A stretch of DNA of 64,000 bases from Ditylenchus dipsaci. Its lineage: Eukaryota; Nematoda; Chromadorea; Rhabditida; Anguinidae. The stretch covers positions 1 to 64,000 of the forward strand of contig SADC01000378.1 of NCBI GenBank assembly GCA_004194705.1, in the 5' to 3' direction. The notes beneath the pieces were generated by a model, which searched no databases, was not told the origin of the DNA, and saw only the letters and a program-made list of their open reading frames with translations. The translations under genes and the position numbers were made by a program. Below are positions 47,721-58,841 of this stretch, in pieces; position 1 is the first letter of the stretch; the number at the start of each line of letters is the position of its first letter.

Positions 47721-48228
47721 TACATTAAAAAAGCACTTTTTGTCTCATAACGTGTAATGTATTCGAACAAATGAATCTGCATAATAAAGCTTGCTCACCT
47801 GGCTACAAAATGAGCTATAGATCATAAATTTGTCATGAACCAACTGAAAGTTTTGAACAAAAACACAAAACCTCACTAAAATTTTTTACAAAAATTCAAA
47901 TGCGCGCCCTTTGAATTTGTTTTTGAACAAATAAGACGGAAAATAGTGCAAAACAATTCCATATGCTTTTTAAAACACGGAATGTTTAATTGTACTTACA
48001 GGGTGTGCAGTGCTTACGTATATGCTATCTAAAACATAATCCTTGAAATCTTCATATTAGCCAGACAGAAGTTTTACACTATATTGTGAGTCGGGCCGAA
48101 AGGTATGTGTGATAAAGTAACACGTAATTTTGTAGCGCAGAACATGCTCTTTCAGGTGACTATTAGATGCAGGAATATTTATAGCTTTTAAAACACATGA
48201 AAATCATCTCTGTGAAAAAAGTGCAGCC

Positions 48229-48516
48229 TTATCTAAGCTCGTAGTTCCCGGCGTATGGGTCACATGTTTCAAACGTCGATTTGAACCACTTTTTAGTTTT
48301 GAAAAAAAATCTGAAACAGCCATCATGTTCTGCATAAAATTTCGCTCCGGAAATTGCAAAAGTCACGCATAAGGCTTGGAGTGTTAACCAGTTATTGAAC
48401 TTTTTAAAATATTGAGCACCAAAGACTAACCTCCAAGCAACAGAAGTTACAGTTAGATATAGCCGTGTAAAATAATTTGAATTTTTTCGACTTTTATTAG
48501 GCAAGTTTGTACTCAT
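48229..48516 (-). CDS. 95-residue protein with one hydrophobic segment, unrecognised
   Basis: A single open frame from ATG at 48,516 to TAA. The N-terminal third is basic and polar (MSTNLPNKSRKNSNYF), followed by TVTSVAWRLVFGAQYF, a hydrophobic stretch LTLQALCVTFAISGAKFY that could span or associate with a membrane, then a basic FFFKTKKWFKS and ETCDPYAGNYELR. Two Cys lie in the C-terminal half. The frame is open here but broken twice in the left arm, so whether it is under selection is unclear. I do not recognise the family. It could also be one exon of a larger gene. Confidence 0.5.
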   Translation of the reverse strand: MSTNLPNKSRKNSNYFTRLYLTVTSVAWRLVFGAQYFKKFNNWLTLQALCVTFAISGAKFYAEHDGCFRFFFKTKKWFKSTFETCDPYAGNYELR

Positions 48517-48921
48517 TTGAAAGCTCTTTTAACGTTAATTGAAGCTTCACAGTTAGATTTGGGTATTTGTGATAAAAATTGAAATTTTGCCCCTTGAAGT
48601 TGATAACTAGGGTTTTGTGGGAAAGTCTTCAAAAAAAAATTTTGAATGAAAAACTTTTTTGAATTGGTTTTAATTTTCCTGGCGAGATCGCTGGGCCTTT
48701 TAACCTCTATCTTAATAAGATCAAATTGAATTTTCGCTCATAAATAGGGTAGGACGCGGTCGGGTAATTTGGCTCAACCCGGTTCCCGGGTACCCGGGTT
48801 TTCACGGACCCGGTTCTCGGTTCGGGTAGCATTTACCGGTCGGGTACCCGACCGGGTATGCGGGTAATGGCAACTTAACCTTGGAACCTTTGAACTTATA
48901 GAGATCCTTACATTTGAGATA

Positions 48922-49600
48922 CAGTCAAACCTCTCTATAACGGCACCTCTGTGGACCGGCCTCAGGGTGCCGTTATAGAGAGGAGCCCTTATCAAGAGGT
49001 GCTCTTATAGACATGATTTTTGTACAAGATCCGTGAAGGACAGGGAGACCAATGAAAATTTTTTTTTAACCCAAATGTCCTTTTTTCGAAATTTTTCATC
49101 ACGAGCCCTGAATAAGGGTGTGTGCCTTACACCCCCCCCCTGATTTGGTGAAATTTTCAATGAAATTACCAACCCTTACATTATTTTTCGTTATTTTTAA
49201 GACTAGGCAAGGGCTAGCCAACAAAAGTAAACTATGTTTGGATGGAATGAAATGTGATTCTAAGGTATGTTTCAGTCAGCCCTAACATGAGCCGGCTTAC
49301 CTTTGCCAAGCCTTTAAACCAATGAAAACAACAACAGGGGGTGTCAAGGAAAAGCACACTCACATTGAGAGATGGAGCCAAAACCCCTTATAAGATATTC
49401 AACCATAATGTAATTACAATAAGCATTTTCGCGGCAAGACAACTTGAAAGTTAAGTCATTGTGAAATAGTTGTCTCTGAACACATGCGAAAGAATGGGTG
49501 CCGTTATATAGAGGTCTTTTTATTTGTCGGGATTTGTCCAAGGTGCCGTTATAGAGAGAGTGTTGTGATAGAGAGGTGCCGTTATAGAAAGATTCGACTG
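48922..49600. mobile_element. Nested pogo-like MITE inside the hAT element
   Basis: Ends CAGTCAAACCTCTCTATAAC and inverse TATAGAAAGATTCGACTG, with TA flanks at 48,920-48,921 and 49,601-49,602. The internal GCCGTTATAGAGAGG motif is repeated near both ends. Confidence 0.85.
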
Positions 49601-49934
49601 TATCTGCGCTTTTGCTCGCCTTTGACTGTAATGACGCCGAAGAACTTCTAGATGCGTGCTGTTTGACGCGGCATTGCTTCTTAAAAAATTTTAATCGGAG
49701 AATGCAAAACGGTATAGCAAACAAATTTTACAATCAATTACAAAAACTAGCAACCAGTGTTGTTATTATTAATTAGCCACTTTTTGTGTTTAATTATCTA
49801 TATCTCGGTGACTGTTTTTTGAAAATTTATGAATAAATACTTATTTGAAAGAGGAGATATAGATCTTCAACTAAAAATCAATTATTTTTCAATAAACAGC
49901 AACAATCTACACTTAGAAATGACTTAGAAATTAC

Positions 49935-50147
49935 TAGGGTTGTAAACATGCTCAAGCAAATTGGTTTGAAGCATATACTCGAGCATTGCGTTTTTTTTTC
50001 GAACGTATTCGAAATATGCTCGACATATTTTGACCGTACAGTTAACTGCACATTTAAACTGGTTTCTATTTCGAAGGTTGACTGTGGGCCGAGCATATGC
50101 TCGAAATTGACCAATCTGCTCGAGCACATGCTCGTTTCACAACCCTA
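49935..50147. mobile_element. Nested small hAT-type MITE
   Basis: Ends TAGGGTTGTAAACATGCTC and GAGCATGTGCTC... CAACCCTA. Repeated GAGCATATGCTCGA palindromes fill the subterminal zones. No clear target duplication. Confidence 0.7.
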
Positions 50148-50789
50148 GCAACAACTGTGTGCCATTTTACAATACGATCCTGTCGAGACAATTTTTCGAC
50201 TTACAAACTTCAATGGAATTTTCAAAGTTTAAACTTCAAAATAAAATTAAACTTACAAATTAGCAATTCTATCCAATGCTTATTTGGAACCGGAACCGGT
50301 CGGTTCCTGGACCCGGTTCTCGGTTCTTCCGGTTCCTGCACACTCGGTTCTCGGTTCGGGTAATTTTGCTAAAATGCCTCCGGTTCGGTTCCTGCACACT
50401 CGGTTCTCGGTTCGGGTAATTTTGCTAAAATGCCTCCGGTTCGGTTCGGTTCCCGGTTCGGGTACCCGACCGCGTCCCACCCTACTCATAAAGTCTAAAT
50501 TCTTTCCCTTTTTAAATTTTTTCTCACCTCTTTTTCAAATTTCGAATAAAATAACTGAAATCTTGCCTCTTTTTGATCAAACTCGAGTAAAATGCTCTGA
50601 TTTGTGGCGTTCGAGTAAAATCGAAGCAATTCACCTGATTTTGATTAAAAAGGAGCAAGATTTCATTTTTTTTTTTGAAAAATAGGCAAGAAAAAATTAA
50701 AAAGGGACAATAATTTAGACTTTGGGGGCAAAAAATCAGTTACATCCATCTTTATATAGTATTATAAATAGAGTGGTTAGGAGTTCCAG

Positions 50790-51450
50790 GTGGGTGGGGA
50801 AGGTGTCAGGATAGAAGGTAGGAGTGCCGGAATGGTGGACGTTGGTGTCAGGGTAGTAGGTAGGAGTGCCGGAGGGTGGGTAGGGGTGTCAGAGGTAGTA
50901 GGTAGGATGTCGGAGGACGGTTTAGGAGACCGGTTTAGGAGATGGTGCCGTTTAGAAGCAGTTTAGCAGATGATGCCCGAAAGACGGGGTACACCACCAA
51001 CATTAGGACGGGTCCTAAACACCATAAAACTACCCGAACCGTTATTATGGGGCGAAGCACGTGAATACCCGCCCAAACAACCATGAAAGTACACGAACTA
51101 CCATCCGGGCAAACTGCGTAGTTACCCTTCTACCAACGACAACACCCCTCTTCAACCGCCAAGATAGGACCCGAACCACGTTAATACTCCCAACTACCAG
51201 AATGAAGCTCAAACCACCAGGAAAGTACTCTAACCACCAGGATGTGGCTCAAACCACGTGGATACCTAACAACTACTAGGAAGGTGACCAAAAAACCGGG
51301 ATGGGGTTTTAAGCACCAGGAAAGCACCCTAACCACCAGGATAGGTCCCAGACCATGTGGATACCCCCAAAATACCAGAACGGGGCCCAAAACAACATAA
51401 AATTAAAAAAAAATACCTGAACCACCATTATGGGGCAAACCACGTGGTTA
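50790..51450. repeat. Two adjacent minisatellites (right copy)
   Basis: Inverted counterpart of 20,265-20,740. The ACCACCAGGAAAGTACTCTA-type array extends from about 51,000 to 51,450 and is longer than in the left arm. The GGTAGGAGTGCCGG array is at about 50,790-50,930. Confidence 0.75.
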
Positions 51451-51639
51451 CCCTTCACCAACGACAACATTATCACAGGGAAAACACAAAAACCAGCATA
51501 GGGACCGATCTTCTATGATTGGGTCTAATGGGATTGCGCATTTTTCATTTATAAAAAGTAGTGTTTGAAGGTTTTCTAAGTAATTTTTATATGCTTAAAA
51601 CGATAAAAAGCTTTTTTCTAACACTTCCCGGTGTTGAAC

Positions 51640-52110
51640 GCTGATATTTTGAAAAAAAAACATTTTGACCGAGATTTGAATTTTGCCTTGGGGGTCCAAG
51701 CTAAACAATCCTGAAGAGGTACCCAGACTCCCAAAAAGATGGGATTTGAACATAGTCTTGTTAACTGGGGCCTACCGCATAAAAAAACTTTGGTATCCAT
51801 GCTTTTTCATGTGACCAGGGTCGCCTTCGAGTAATTTGTGTCTAAGGTATGTAAATGTGCGCATCTCAACTCCAAGCAACCAAACCATTGCGCCCCCGAA
51901 GGGGGCGCAGGGGGCTTGAGAGTTAGAGATGCACGCACTCACTCACTTTAGACATGATTCCGAGCAAGACTCTTGATCATAAAATGCATATAGATGCTTT
52001 TTGCCTAGCTCCAGTGACTAAAACGGGGTAAAATACCCTTATATAAGGTGGTTTACCTTGGTCCCCAAGGCAAAAAGTCAAAATTTGGTCGAAATGCTTT
52101 TTGAAAATAA
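51640..52110. mobile_element. Hairpin-cored element, copy on right arm
   Basis: Core hairpin at about 51,885-51,920 between GTGCGCATCTCAACTCC and GAGATGCACGCACTCACTCA. The outer parts carry inverted TGCCTTGGGGGTCCAAG / CCTTGGTCCCCAAGGCA motifs and CGTTTTAAGCATATAAAAAT-like sequence. Confidence 0.65.
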
Positions 52111-52620
52111 GCTAACTTTTGACGTGGGAAATAGCTATAAAAATTACCTAGAAGACTTTCAAACACTTTTTTTTTAATAATGAAAAATGCGTCCCACGCA
52201 CCCTCCCTCTACTTTTAGAACATTTTTGAAAAACTGCAGCGTCTACTGAATTACCTCTGTTATATGCAATTAACTCCATGAAATAAAGCATTGGGATTGG
52301 GTTTTTAACACTAGAAAGGCCGTCAGTGACTTTTTTTTATTCTAACACAGTTTTTCATACTGATTCTTTTGGAGCAGGTCGTTTTCTCCTGATCGATATA
52401 AAATATGAATATAAAATATAAATGATATAAAAATATGCGATGAATTAAAATTACAAAATAATTTTTATTTCTGAAGTGAGCTTTATTTAGAAAAGAAATG
52501 CTTTTATAAAGTTTTGCTAGATTTCATGTTTTTTTGTTAAAAAAGTGTTTTAGGTGTGTTTTTTATTTTCAACACACTCAAGTTTTCAAATTGTATTCTT
52601 TAGTTTCTAAGAACACTTGT

Positions 52621-52975
52621 TTATTCTGCCACAATTTCTTGAGGTGCAACTAAATTTACGTCTTCTTTTTTTTCTTGTGGTTCTGATTTGTTTTGGTGAT
52701 CAAAAAAGTTTTTGTTGGGATAAAACACATAAGTCAGAGCATTTGCTTTTTCTATATCAACTCGGTAAAGTTTGAATTTTTCAGCTATTTCTTTTTGGAC
52801 AGCATTAATGTTAGTAGCTGCTTTTGTTTCTGACTCGATTTTTTGTTCGATCTCGTCTTTTTCATTTATCCAGTATTGACTTATTTTTTCTTTGTGTTGT
52901 GTCAAAAACACTTCAGCAGCATCAATAGCTTGACGGTTACCAATTGTTCGAAGATCATCTTCTGATATTTTGTCT
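52621..52975 (-). CDS. Glu/Lys-rich helical protein, last exon, unrecognised
   Basis: Follows the acceptor ATTCTTCAG and stays open to a stop at 52,621: about 117 residues from DKISEDDLRTIGNRQAIDAA through AEVFLTQHKEKISQYW, INEKDEIEQKIESETKAATN, EIAEKFKLYRVDIEKA to a Pro/Glu/Val end. Heptad-like spacing suggests a long helix or coiled coil. No Cys, no membrane segment. AATAAA occurs about 130 bp downstream. An upstream exon, possibly with a signal peptide, was not found, because a GC-rich MITE lies directly upstream. The left-arm copy is frameshifted. Confidence 0.55.
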
Positions 52976-53019
52976 CTGAAGAATCTTTACAGCTTAGTGA
53001 TCATAAAGTATTGTCTCAA

Positions 53020-53170
53020 AATCATAGTTGCGAAGACGCCGGCGCCATATAACCTTCCTCCCTGCCCCCGACGCCGGTGTCGCAGAAATTTTAGTCTAGA
53101 GAGGGTGCCGGCAGCTGGCGCTTTAAAATTGTTGAGGTCGGCAATGGCGCCGGCACTCATTTTGTAAAAA
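53020..53170. mobile_element. GC-rich MITE (right copy)
   Basis: Mirror of 19,265-19,430: GAAGACGCCGGCGCCATATA to GGCAATGGCGCCGGCACTCA. Same position relative to the helical-protein gene. Confidence 0.6.
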
Positions 53171-53402
53171 GTATTTTTTTGCAGTAAGTATACATTCTGC
53201 AAAAAATGTTCAATATTTTTCCCAAAACACAAATTGTATTTACTTTCATGACACTTTTCGAGAAATTTAGTCCTTTTTTAATTTAGTCAATTTAGTCTTT
53301 TATTCTCATACACTCCGACACTGCTTTTTCCCAGACACCATATTTTTAAAATGCACCGGCGCAGGCGCCTGGTTTCGATTTTTCGATGTCCCTCCCAGCC
53401 TG

Positions 53403-53918
53403 CAGTGTTTTCATAATTCACACTAACAGTGACACTGACGTTGACACTGACATGTCAGTTTAGCAAACTGACATTTTTTAACAGTGGTCGTAGACATAAA
53501 AGAACTTGTCTTTTCGAAATTCTGTAAAGTGCGTTAGAAAGCTGACAAAATTCTGATTGAGAAAGGTGTTATCACATTTTCGACCCGCCTATGAAAAAAA
53601 ACCGGAAAAAATAAGTGTCAGTTTCATTTTTAATGTCAGTTTAGCATAAAAAGTCTAAACTGACACTGACATTTTTTTGCTAAACTGACATTAAAATGAA
53701 ACTGACACTTATTTTTTCCGGTTTTTTCATAGGCGGGTTGATAATCTGATATTACCTTTCTCAATCAGAATTTTGTCAGCTTTCTAACGCACTTTACAGA
53801 ATTTCGAAAAGACAAGTTCTTTCATGTCTACGACCACTGTTAAAAAATGTCAGTTTGCTAAACTGACATGTCAGTGTCAATGTCAGTGTCAGTGTTAGTG
53901 TGAATTATGAAAACACTG
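53403..53918. mobile_element. Right-only 516-bp fold-back element
   Basis: Nearly perfect inverted repeat, arms over 240 bp, ends CAGTGTTTTCATAATTCACA and inverse. The interior repeats TGACACTGACA and CTAAACTGACAT. Absent from the left arm, where the flanks join near 19,040. No clear target duplication. Confidence 0.85.
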
Positions 53919-54137
53919 CTCAGGTCAGCGAACCTTAGAACATCGGGTTGTCCTATCTTCCAGCTATATAATCATACAATATTCTAAAAAGTGAAACTTG
54001 CTAAAAGAAAAAATTAATTTCCTTATACCTAAACAAATTTTAACATGTTTGTTCAATATCGGAAAGAATTTTTTTAATTTTATTTTGAACTAGCCAGGTA
54101 TTTCAGGAGTATACGCAAAAGTTTTCTCAGTAAAAAC

Positions 54138-54835
54138 TAGGGTTGAAATAAGACCGGAGCGAATCTTTTTCGGGAATATTCCCAGTCTAAATCTTTCTTC
54201 CGGTCCGATTCGGTCCAAATCTTTTATATCGAAATAACCAAATTTATTTAACAAATCATAACATTATAATCAAAATCGTTGAAGAACACATCAAAATCTT
54301 CATTAAAATAGATCATAATTACATAGGGTGGTTATTTTTTTTCAAGGTATCTGGATACCGTTTCAGGTTAGTTCACCTTGGTCCCCCAAGACAAAAATTC
54401 AAATTTTGGTCAAAAATTTTTTTATTAAAAAGTGTCAACCGCCACCTAAAAACATGTATCAAGCATATATCAGGTGCCGAAACATTGAAAAAGGACAATT
54501 TGGGTCAGGTAGGGAGTCTGTACCCCAGCTGAAATCCAATCGTTCTTTTCACTTATCGGACCCCCATTATTTTTTAAAATTTTTTGTATACTGTTCAGGG
54601 GTCCTGATATTGAAATAAAATACATTTTTGGATGCTGATTATGGGGATTGCGGTTAGTATGATCACCTTCATCACAATAAACAGTATATGAAATTTTTTG
54701 AAAATAGTGGGGGTCCCGATAAGTGAATAGAACCAATTTTTATTTTCGAAAAGATTCGGACCGATTTTCATTCCCGATTCAAATCTAAGATTCAGACCGG
54801 GAATAAATCGAGAATGTTCCCAGGACCCAACCCTA
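54138..54835. mobile_element. hAT-type element (right copy)
   Basis: Mirror of 18,111-18,821, with the target duplication GTAAAAAC at 54,130-54,137 and 54,836-54,843. Confidence 0.85.
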
Positions 54836-54893
54836 GTAAAAACTAAGACCCGTTTTAGTTTAAAAAAATTATTGCTGTTATAGAGTAATTTAC

Positions 54894-56006
54894 CTTGGCA
54901 GCCAGTAATGTTGGGTTTTACTTTCTATATGACTATGTTTTTTGCATGTCAACAAGCAATAAATGAACATATCGCCCTTGCCGCGTCTTGCAACACCTGG
55001 TGTATGTGAGTGTCTAAATTTTGCTCTTCGTAAACAATAACTAGTTTGGCTCAAAGAAGCTTACTTAAATTCTAAAACGGCATGAAAGTCGAAATTTTTT
55101 GCAGCTACCTTCGTTTTTTGTTCCAAAATTCTTTTGATTCCGTTTTCAATTGTCTCTCCCGGAAGAAGAGATTTACCCGCAATCATTTTGCCCCCATCAG
55201 TTAATGTTCTTACACCAGTGACATATGTAGAGTCTTCCTGTAAATAAATAAATATTTTTTTGTATTTAGAATGACGTAGCGGTACTTTGCTAAGTTCGTC
55301 GTTCAAAATATTTGATTATACTTTTAATCCCACCTTTTTGAGCGTAAAGACATGTAGTTTAAAAAAATAAGGGATGTTGCTTTTTTCAAAAATTAAATTT
55401 TTTTAATTGAAAGGATCTTTTTGAAGTATGGTAAACCAGCCCCCCCTGTCAGATTCTTTTTGTGGCTAGAATGGCCTGTAAAAATTTCGCTGACTATCCA
55501 GACCCCCTCCCGCCTGCGTATGCCATGCGTATGACACTCATCCCAGCCTTTCGTCTTCATTTCCATTCTTGCTGAACAAGTGACGAAAACTTGCCAATTC
55601 TTAAGCTAGCCGATGCCTCAACTTTTCCGTGAACACTTACATGAATAGGGTCATTAACTTAAATGTGAAAAAAATTCACACTCAAAAAAAATTTCAGCAT
55701 TTCAAAATGCAAAAAAAATCAAAATGCAACTTAATTTACTTACATCAAATAATAGATACTCGTTGTTTTCATTAACCACAATAGCTCCTAGACCTATGGT
55801 AGTGAAGGCAGGACTAAATTTTTAATTTTTATTTATAAATTTATTTCAAAAAGTTTGTCCTTACTCTCTGTAAGTACTGTCGATGGAACTGTCAAACCAC
55901 TTTTGCATATAAATCACTTTCAGAGGAGGTTTGCCTTCCGATATTATTTTGTCGACCATGTGCAGTTCGAATCCAACTTGGTTGCAGGCAGCCACCCAAA
56001 CTTATC
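54894..56006 (-). pseudogene. Right copy of degenerate NUDT6-like Nudix gene
   Basis: Exons (descending): 56,006-55,865, 55,813-55,744, 55,237-55,065 and 54,996-54,894. Exon 2 is in frame here (DPAFTTIGLGAIVVNENN), and exon 3 is open (TLTDGGKMIAGKSLLPGETI). Exon 1 lacks one T (AAGTTTGGGTGG against AAGTTTTGGGTGG in the left arm), which shifts the frame. Exon 4 encodes ARRGKGDMFIYCLLTCKK in the frame expected for NUDT6-like proteins, but exon 3 joins it out of phase. The REXXEE glutamates of the Nudix box are replaced, as in the left copy, so loss of catalysis predates the duplication. The two copies are damaged at different points. Confidence 0.7.
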
Positions 56007-56373
56007 CTTAAACGAAAGAATGTAACTTTACAAATGAAAATTCACATAAAAATTATTCGAAAACTTTGTGAGCATTTTAGCAGTTATTAAGCAGAATCAA
56101 AATTCTGACTCCGCGATTCGTGTTCAGCCTGGCTGATTTACTTGAGAAATTGCTCTTTGAATAAAAAGTCGCTGTGAAATTTCCAATTCACTTGGAGACA
56201 AAATACATTTGAATTTGAAAAATATCCGAAATTTTTTTTATTTACATGTTTTTGTATCGAAGGGAAAGCCATGCATTTTTCAATACGTCCTCGTGAACAC
56301 TGGTCTATTTGAGGGCATCACACTTATGTCCGGAGGTCCAATGTTGTAAAATTCGTGCTTAGCAGGTTCTAAA

Positions 56374-56578
56374 CATAGTTGCACGAGCGTCGGTGCTAGA
56401 CATTTTTACCCCGGCGCTATGCTCGGCGCTTCCGCAGCGCCGCCCAGCGCTCAGGATTTTTTATTAACCTTTATTTCAACCTGATTGCTAATGACAATGA
56501 GCGACGAGGGTAAGAGGTACAAAAACATGACCATCCGGAATATAGCGCCAGCGTTACCTTGGCGCTCGTGCAACTATG
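56374..56578. mobile_element. CATAGTTG-family MITE (right copy)
   Basis: Ends CATAGTTGCACGAGCG and inverse CGCTCGTGCAACTATG. Perfect 8-bp duplication GTTCTAAA at 56,366-56,373 and 56,579-56,586. GC-rich interior in AT-rich flanks. Confidence 0.9.
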
Positions 56579-57039
56579 GTTCTAAACCCCTTATACGAAC
56601 CGTTAGTCCAGTCGGGAATTTTTGTGTTGAATCTACGTTTCTGAAGCTCCGCCTGTCGTATTTCTAATGCCGTTTAAAAATAAGCTGAATTGTTTTAAAA
56701 AATTCAGACTCCCGCTTTGAAGAATTGTAATGTCATGTTGAGAGGCTGTAAAAAAACACTTTTCGTAATTTTAAATGTGATTAAATTAAATTGAATGTTC
56801 ACCAAAGATACAATATCTGAGCATAACTTTATAGCGCAGTTCAAGAGCTACGAACTTTGTATCACACAACTTCAAAATGCACCAGCATCAATATCCGACT
56901 TAAAAAAATTAAGCTCTTTGAACAATGACCAAAACTTAGATAAATATGGATTTCGGCCTTATTTTGTTTTTTTCCAAGTAGTCGTATCTCTACATTTTGA
57001 CCATTTTCGAAGGGTTTAGGGCTGTATTAGGATGCAAAT

Positions 57040-57545
57040 GGACCAAAAATGGGCCAATTCAGTGTAAAAAGCAAGATGTTGAACATAGTTTTGTTGACTG
57101 GAGCCTACCGCACAAAGAAACTCTGGTATGCATTCATTTTTATGCATCCAGAGTCACTTTCGAGTGATTTGTGTCTAAGGTATGTCGGTGCGCGCATCTG
57201 AACCCCAAACCACCAAGCCCCTGCTCCCCCGAAGCGGTCGCAGGGGCTTAGTTGGATATAGATGCGCGCACTCACTCCCTCAGACATAATTCCGAGCAAT
57301 ACTCTTGAACGAAAATGCATCTAGAGGCTATTCTTGCCCAGCTCCAGTGACCGAAACACGCCAAACAGGCAAATGGTCGAAATTTAAAAATGTCCAAAAC
57401 TCAATTTTTTTATTAACTAGAACATAAAATAATGTCTTTTTTGAACGCCTGAGGCAATTTGGGTCGATATAGGGTGTTTGGAAACACTTTAAAAATATTC
57501 AATTTGGGGGTGGGGGGTGTTTATACTCCGGTAGGGTCGAAAATT
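57040..57545. mobile_element. Hairpin-cored element, mirror of the 15.1 kb copy
   Basis: GCCTACCGCACAAAGAAACT, CTAAGGTATGTCGGTGCGCG, the hairpin at about 57,213-57,250, then AGATGCGCGCACTCACTCCC, a short G run near 57,507 and the end TATACTCCGGTAGGGTCG. Confidence 0.75.
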
Positions 57546-58059
57546 GTTATGTGAAAAGGGTTTTGTAGCTCTTAATCTGAGCTACAACTTCGTGATCACA
57601 GTAATTTTTTTCGTGCAAAGCAGCCACCGAGTGCGTAGTGAACGCAAGTGCGGGATTTTCTTTTGTCAAATTTGGATGAACCATATTACGTAGCCAAAAT
57701 TCTATTTTTTAGAAAACAGCAAAGTGTTGTATGGAAACGAAAGAAGAGAAGACAACTCTTTTTTAAATATATGATATTGTTGGTGTGACTTGTGTTAAAT
57801 AAATAAATTTCGTCACACAAGCATTTTTTGACAACTTATGCATAAACCTGATAGAACGCCGGAGCGGCACACTTTTAATCCACACCCTTTTGATCAACAC
57901 CCTTTTGATCAGCACCACTTAAGGTCACAGGTTCGAATCCTAATGGTAGCAAACATCATTTTTCCTTGAAGATCCCCTTTCAAGAAATTTTGTCTAGTTG
58001 CCGAATAACAGTCAGTCATGAACTAAAAGAAGCCTTTAAGGATCTATATGGCCATATTA
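57546..58059. other. Right-only segment between two hairpin elements
   Basis: No gene. It contains the tRNA-like repeat at 57,854-57,973. The left arm has only one hairpin element here, so this block and its neighbour were added on the right or lost on the left. Confidence 0.5.
57854..57973 (+). repeat. tRNA-derived SINE-like repeat
   Basis: Contains the consensus Pol III B box GGTTCGAATCC at 57,930-57,940, preceded by duplicated CTTTTGATCAACACC units and GAACGCCGGAGCGG. No complete cloverleaf can be drawn, so it is a tRNA-derived repeat and not a tRNA gene. Confidence 0.55.
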
Positions 58060-58570
58060 GGGTGGGAAAGGACCAAAAATAGACCAATTTAGAAAAGAAA
58101 GATGTTGTACATAGTTTTGTTGACTGGGGCCTACCGCACAAAGAAACTGTGGTATGCATACATTTTTTATGCATCCAGAGTTACTTTCGAGTGATTTGCG
58201 TCTAAGGTATGCGGGTGTGCGCATCTCAACCCCAAGCAACCAAGCCCCCTGCGCCCCTTTAGGGGCGCAGGGGGCTTGGTTGGTTAGAGATGCGCCAACT
58301 CACATATCTTAGACATAATTCCGAGCAAGACTCTTAAACAAAAATGCGTCGTAAGGCTCTTTTTGCCCAGCTATAGTGACCAAAACATGCCAAAAAAACA
58401 GGCAATTGGTCAAAATTTCAAAATGTCAAAAACTCAGTTTTTATTAACCAGAACTTAAAAATAATGTCTTTTTTGAACTCCTGAGGTGATTTTAGGTCGA
58501 TATAGGGTGCTTGGAAACACTTTTAAAAAAATTCCATTTGGGGGGGGGGGGTGGGCGGATATACTCCAGT
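58060..58570. mobile_element. Second hairpin-cored element on right arm
   Basis: Same blocks as the 57.0 kb copy: GGGGCCTACCGCACAAAGAA, CTAAGGTATGCGGGTGTGCG, hairpin at about 58,241-58,280, GAGATGCGCCAACTCACATA, G run near 58,540, end ATACTCCAGTAGGGTCG. Confidence 0.75.
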
Positions 58571-58582
58571 AGGGTCGAAATA

Positions 58583-58700
58583 TCCAAGGAAAAATGATGT
58601 TAGCTACCACTAGGATTTGAACCTGTAACCTTAAGGTGTGTTGATCAAAAGTGTGTTGATCAAAACGGCTAGCGCCAGAACGCCGTTGAGCCGAACCCAG
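58583..58700 (-). repeat. tRNA-derived SINE-like repeat, inverted partner
   Basis: Minus-strand counterpart of 57,854-57,973: B-box-like GGTTCAAATCC (58,613-58,623 inverted), an upstream TTTTGATCAACACACC duplication and TGGCGCTAGCCG, which resembles an A box. The two copies face each other around the second hairpin element. Confidence 0.55.
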
Positions 58701-58841
58701 ACATCTTAAAAAAGTATTATGAATCAAAAAGCAAAAAATAAGGTTGCCTTTTTTCCTATCTCCATCCAATTTAAACTTGAATTGACTTTTTTCAAATAGA
58801 ACATTAACGGAATTTCGCTGTATTTAATTTTCTTATTTTTT

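Larger units (their letters stand above)
48745..50484. mobile_element. Right-only hAT element, 1.74 kb, with nested MITEs
   Basis: Ends TAGGGTAGGACGCGGTCGGG and inverse, with an 8-bp target duplication CTCATAAA at 48,737-48,744 and 50,485-50,492. The left arm reads straight through near 21,030. Subterminal regions are rich in GGTTC/GGGTA motifs, with a tandem 65-bp repeat at 50,335-50,450. No transposase frame. At least two other elements are nested within. Confidence 0.9.

Noticed and set aside
56795..57019. 74-codon frame on the plus strand near the Nudix gene
   Set aside because: The left-arm counterpart (about 15,640-15,870, minus strand) is disrupted and there are no splice or promoter signals. 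It may be part of an old repeat.
57930..57940. Possible tRNA gene from the GGTTCGAATCC box
   Set aside because: No acceptor stem, D-arm or anticodon arm can be drawn. Better explained as a tRNA-derived repeat.
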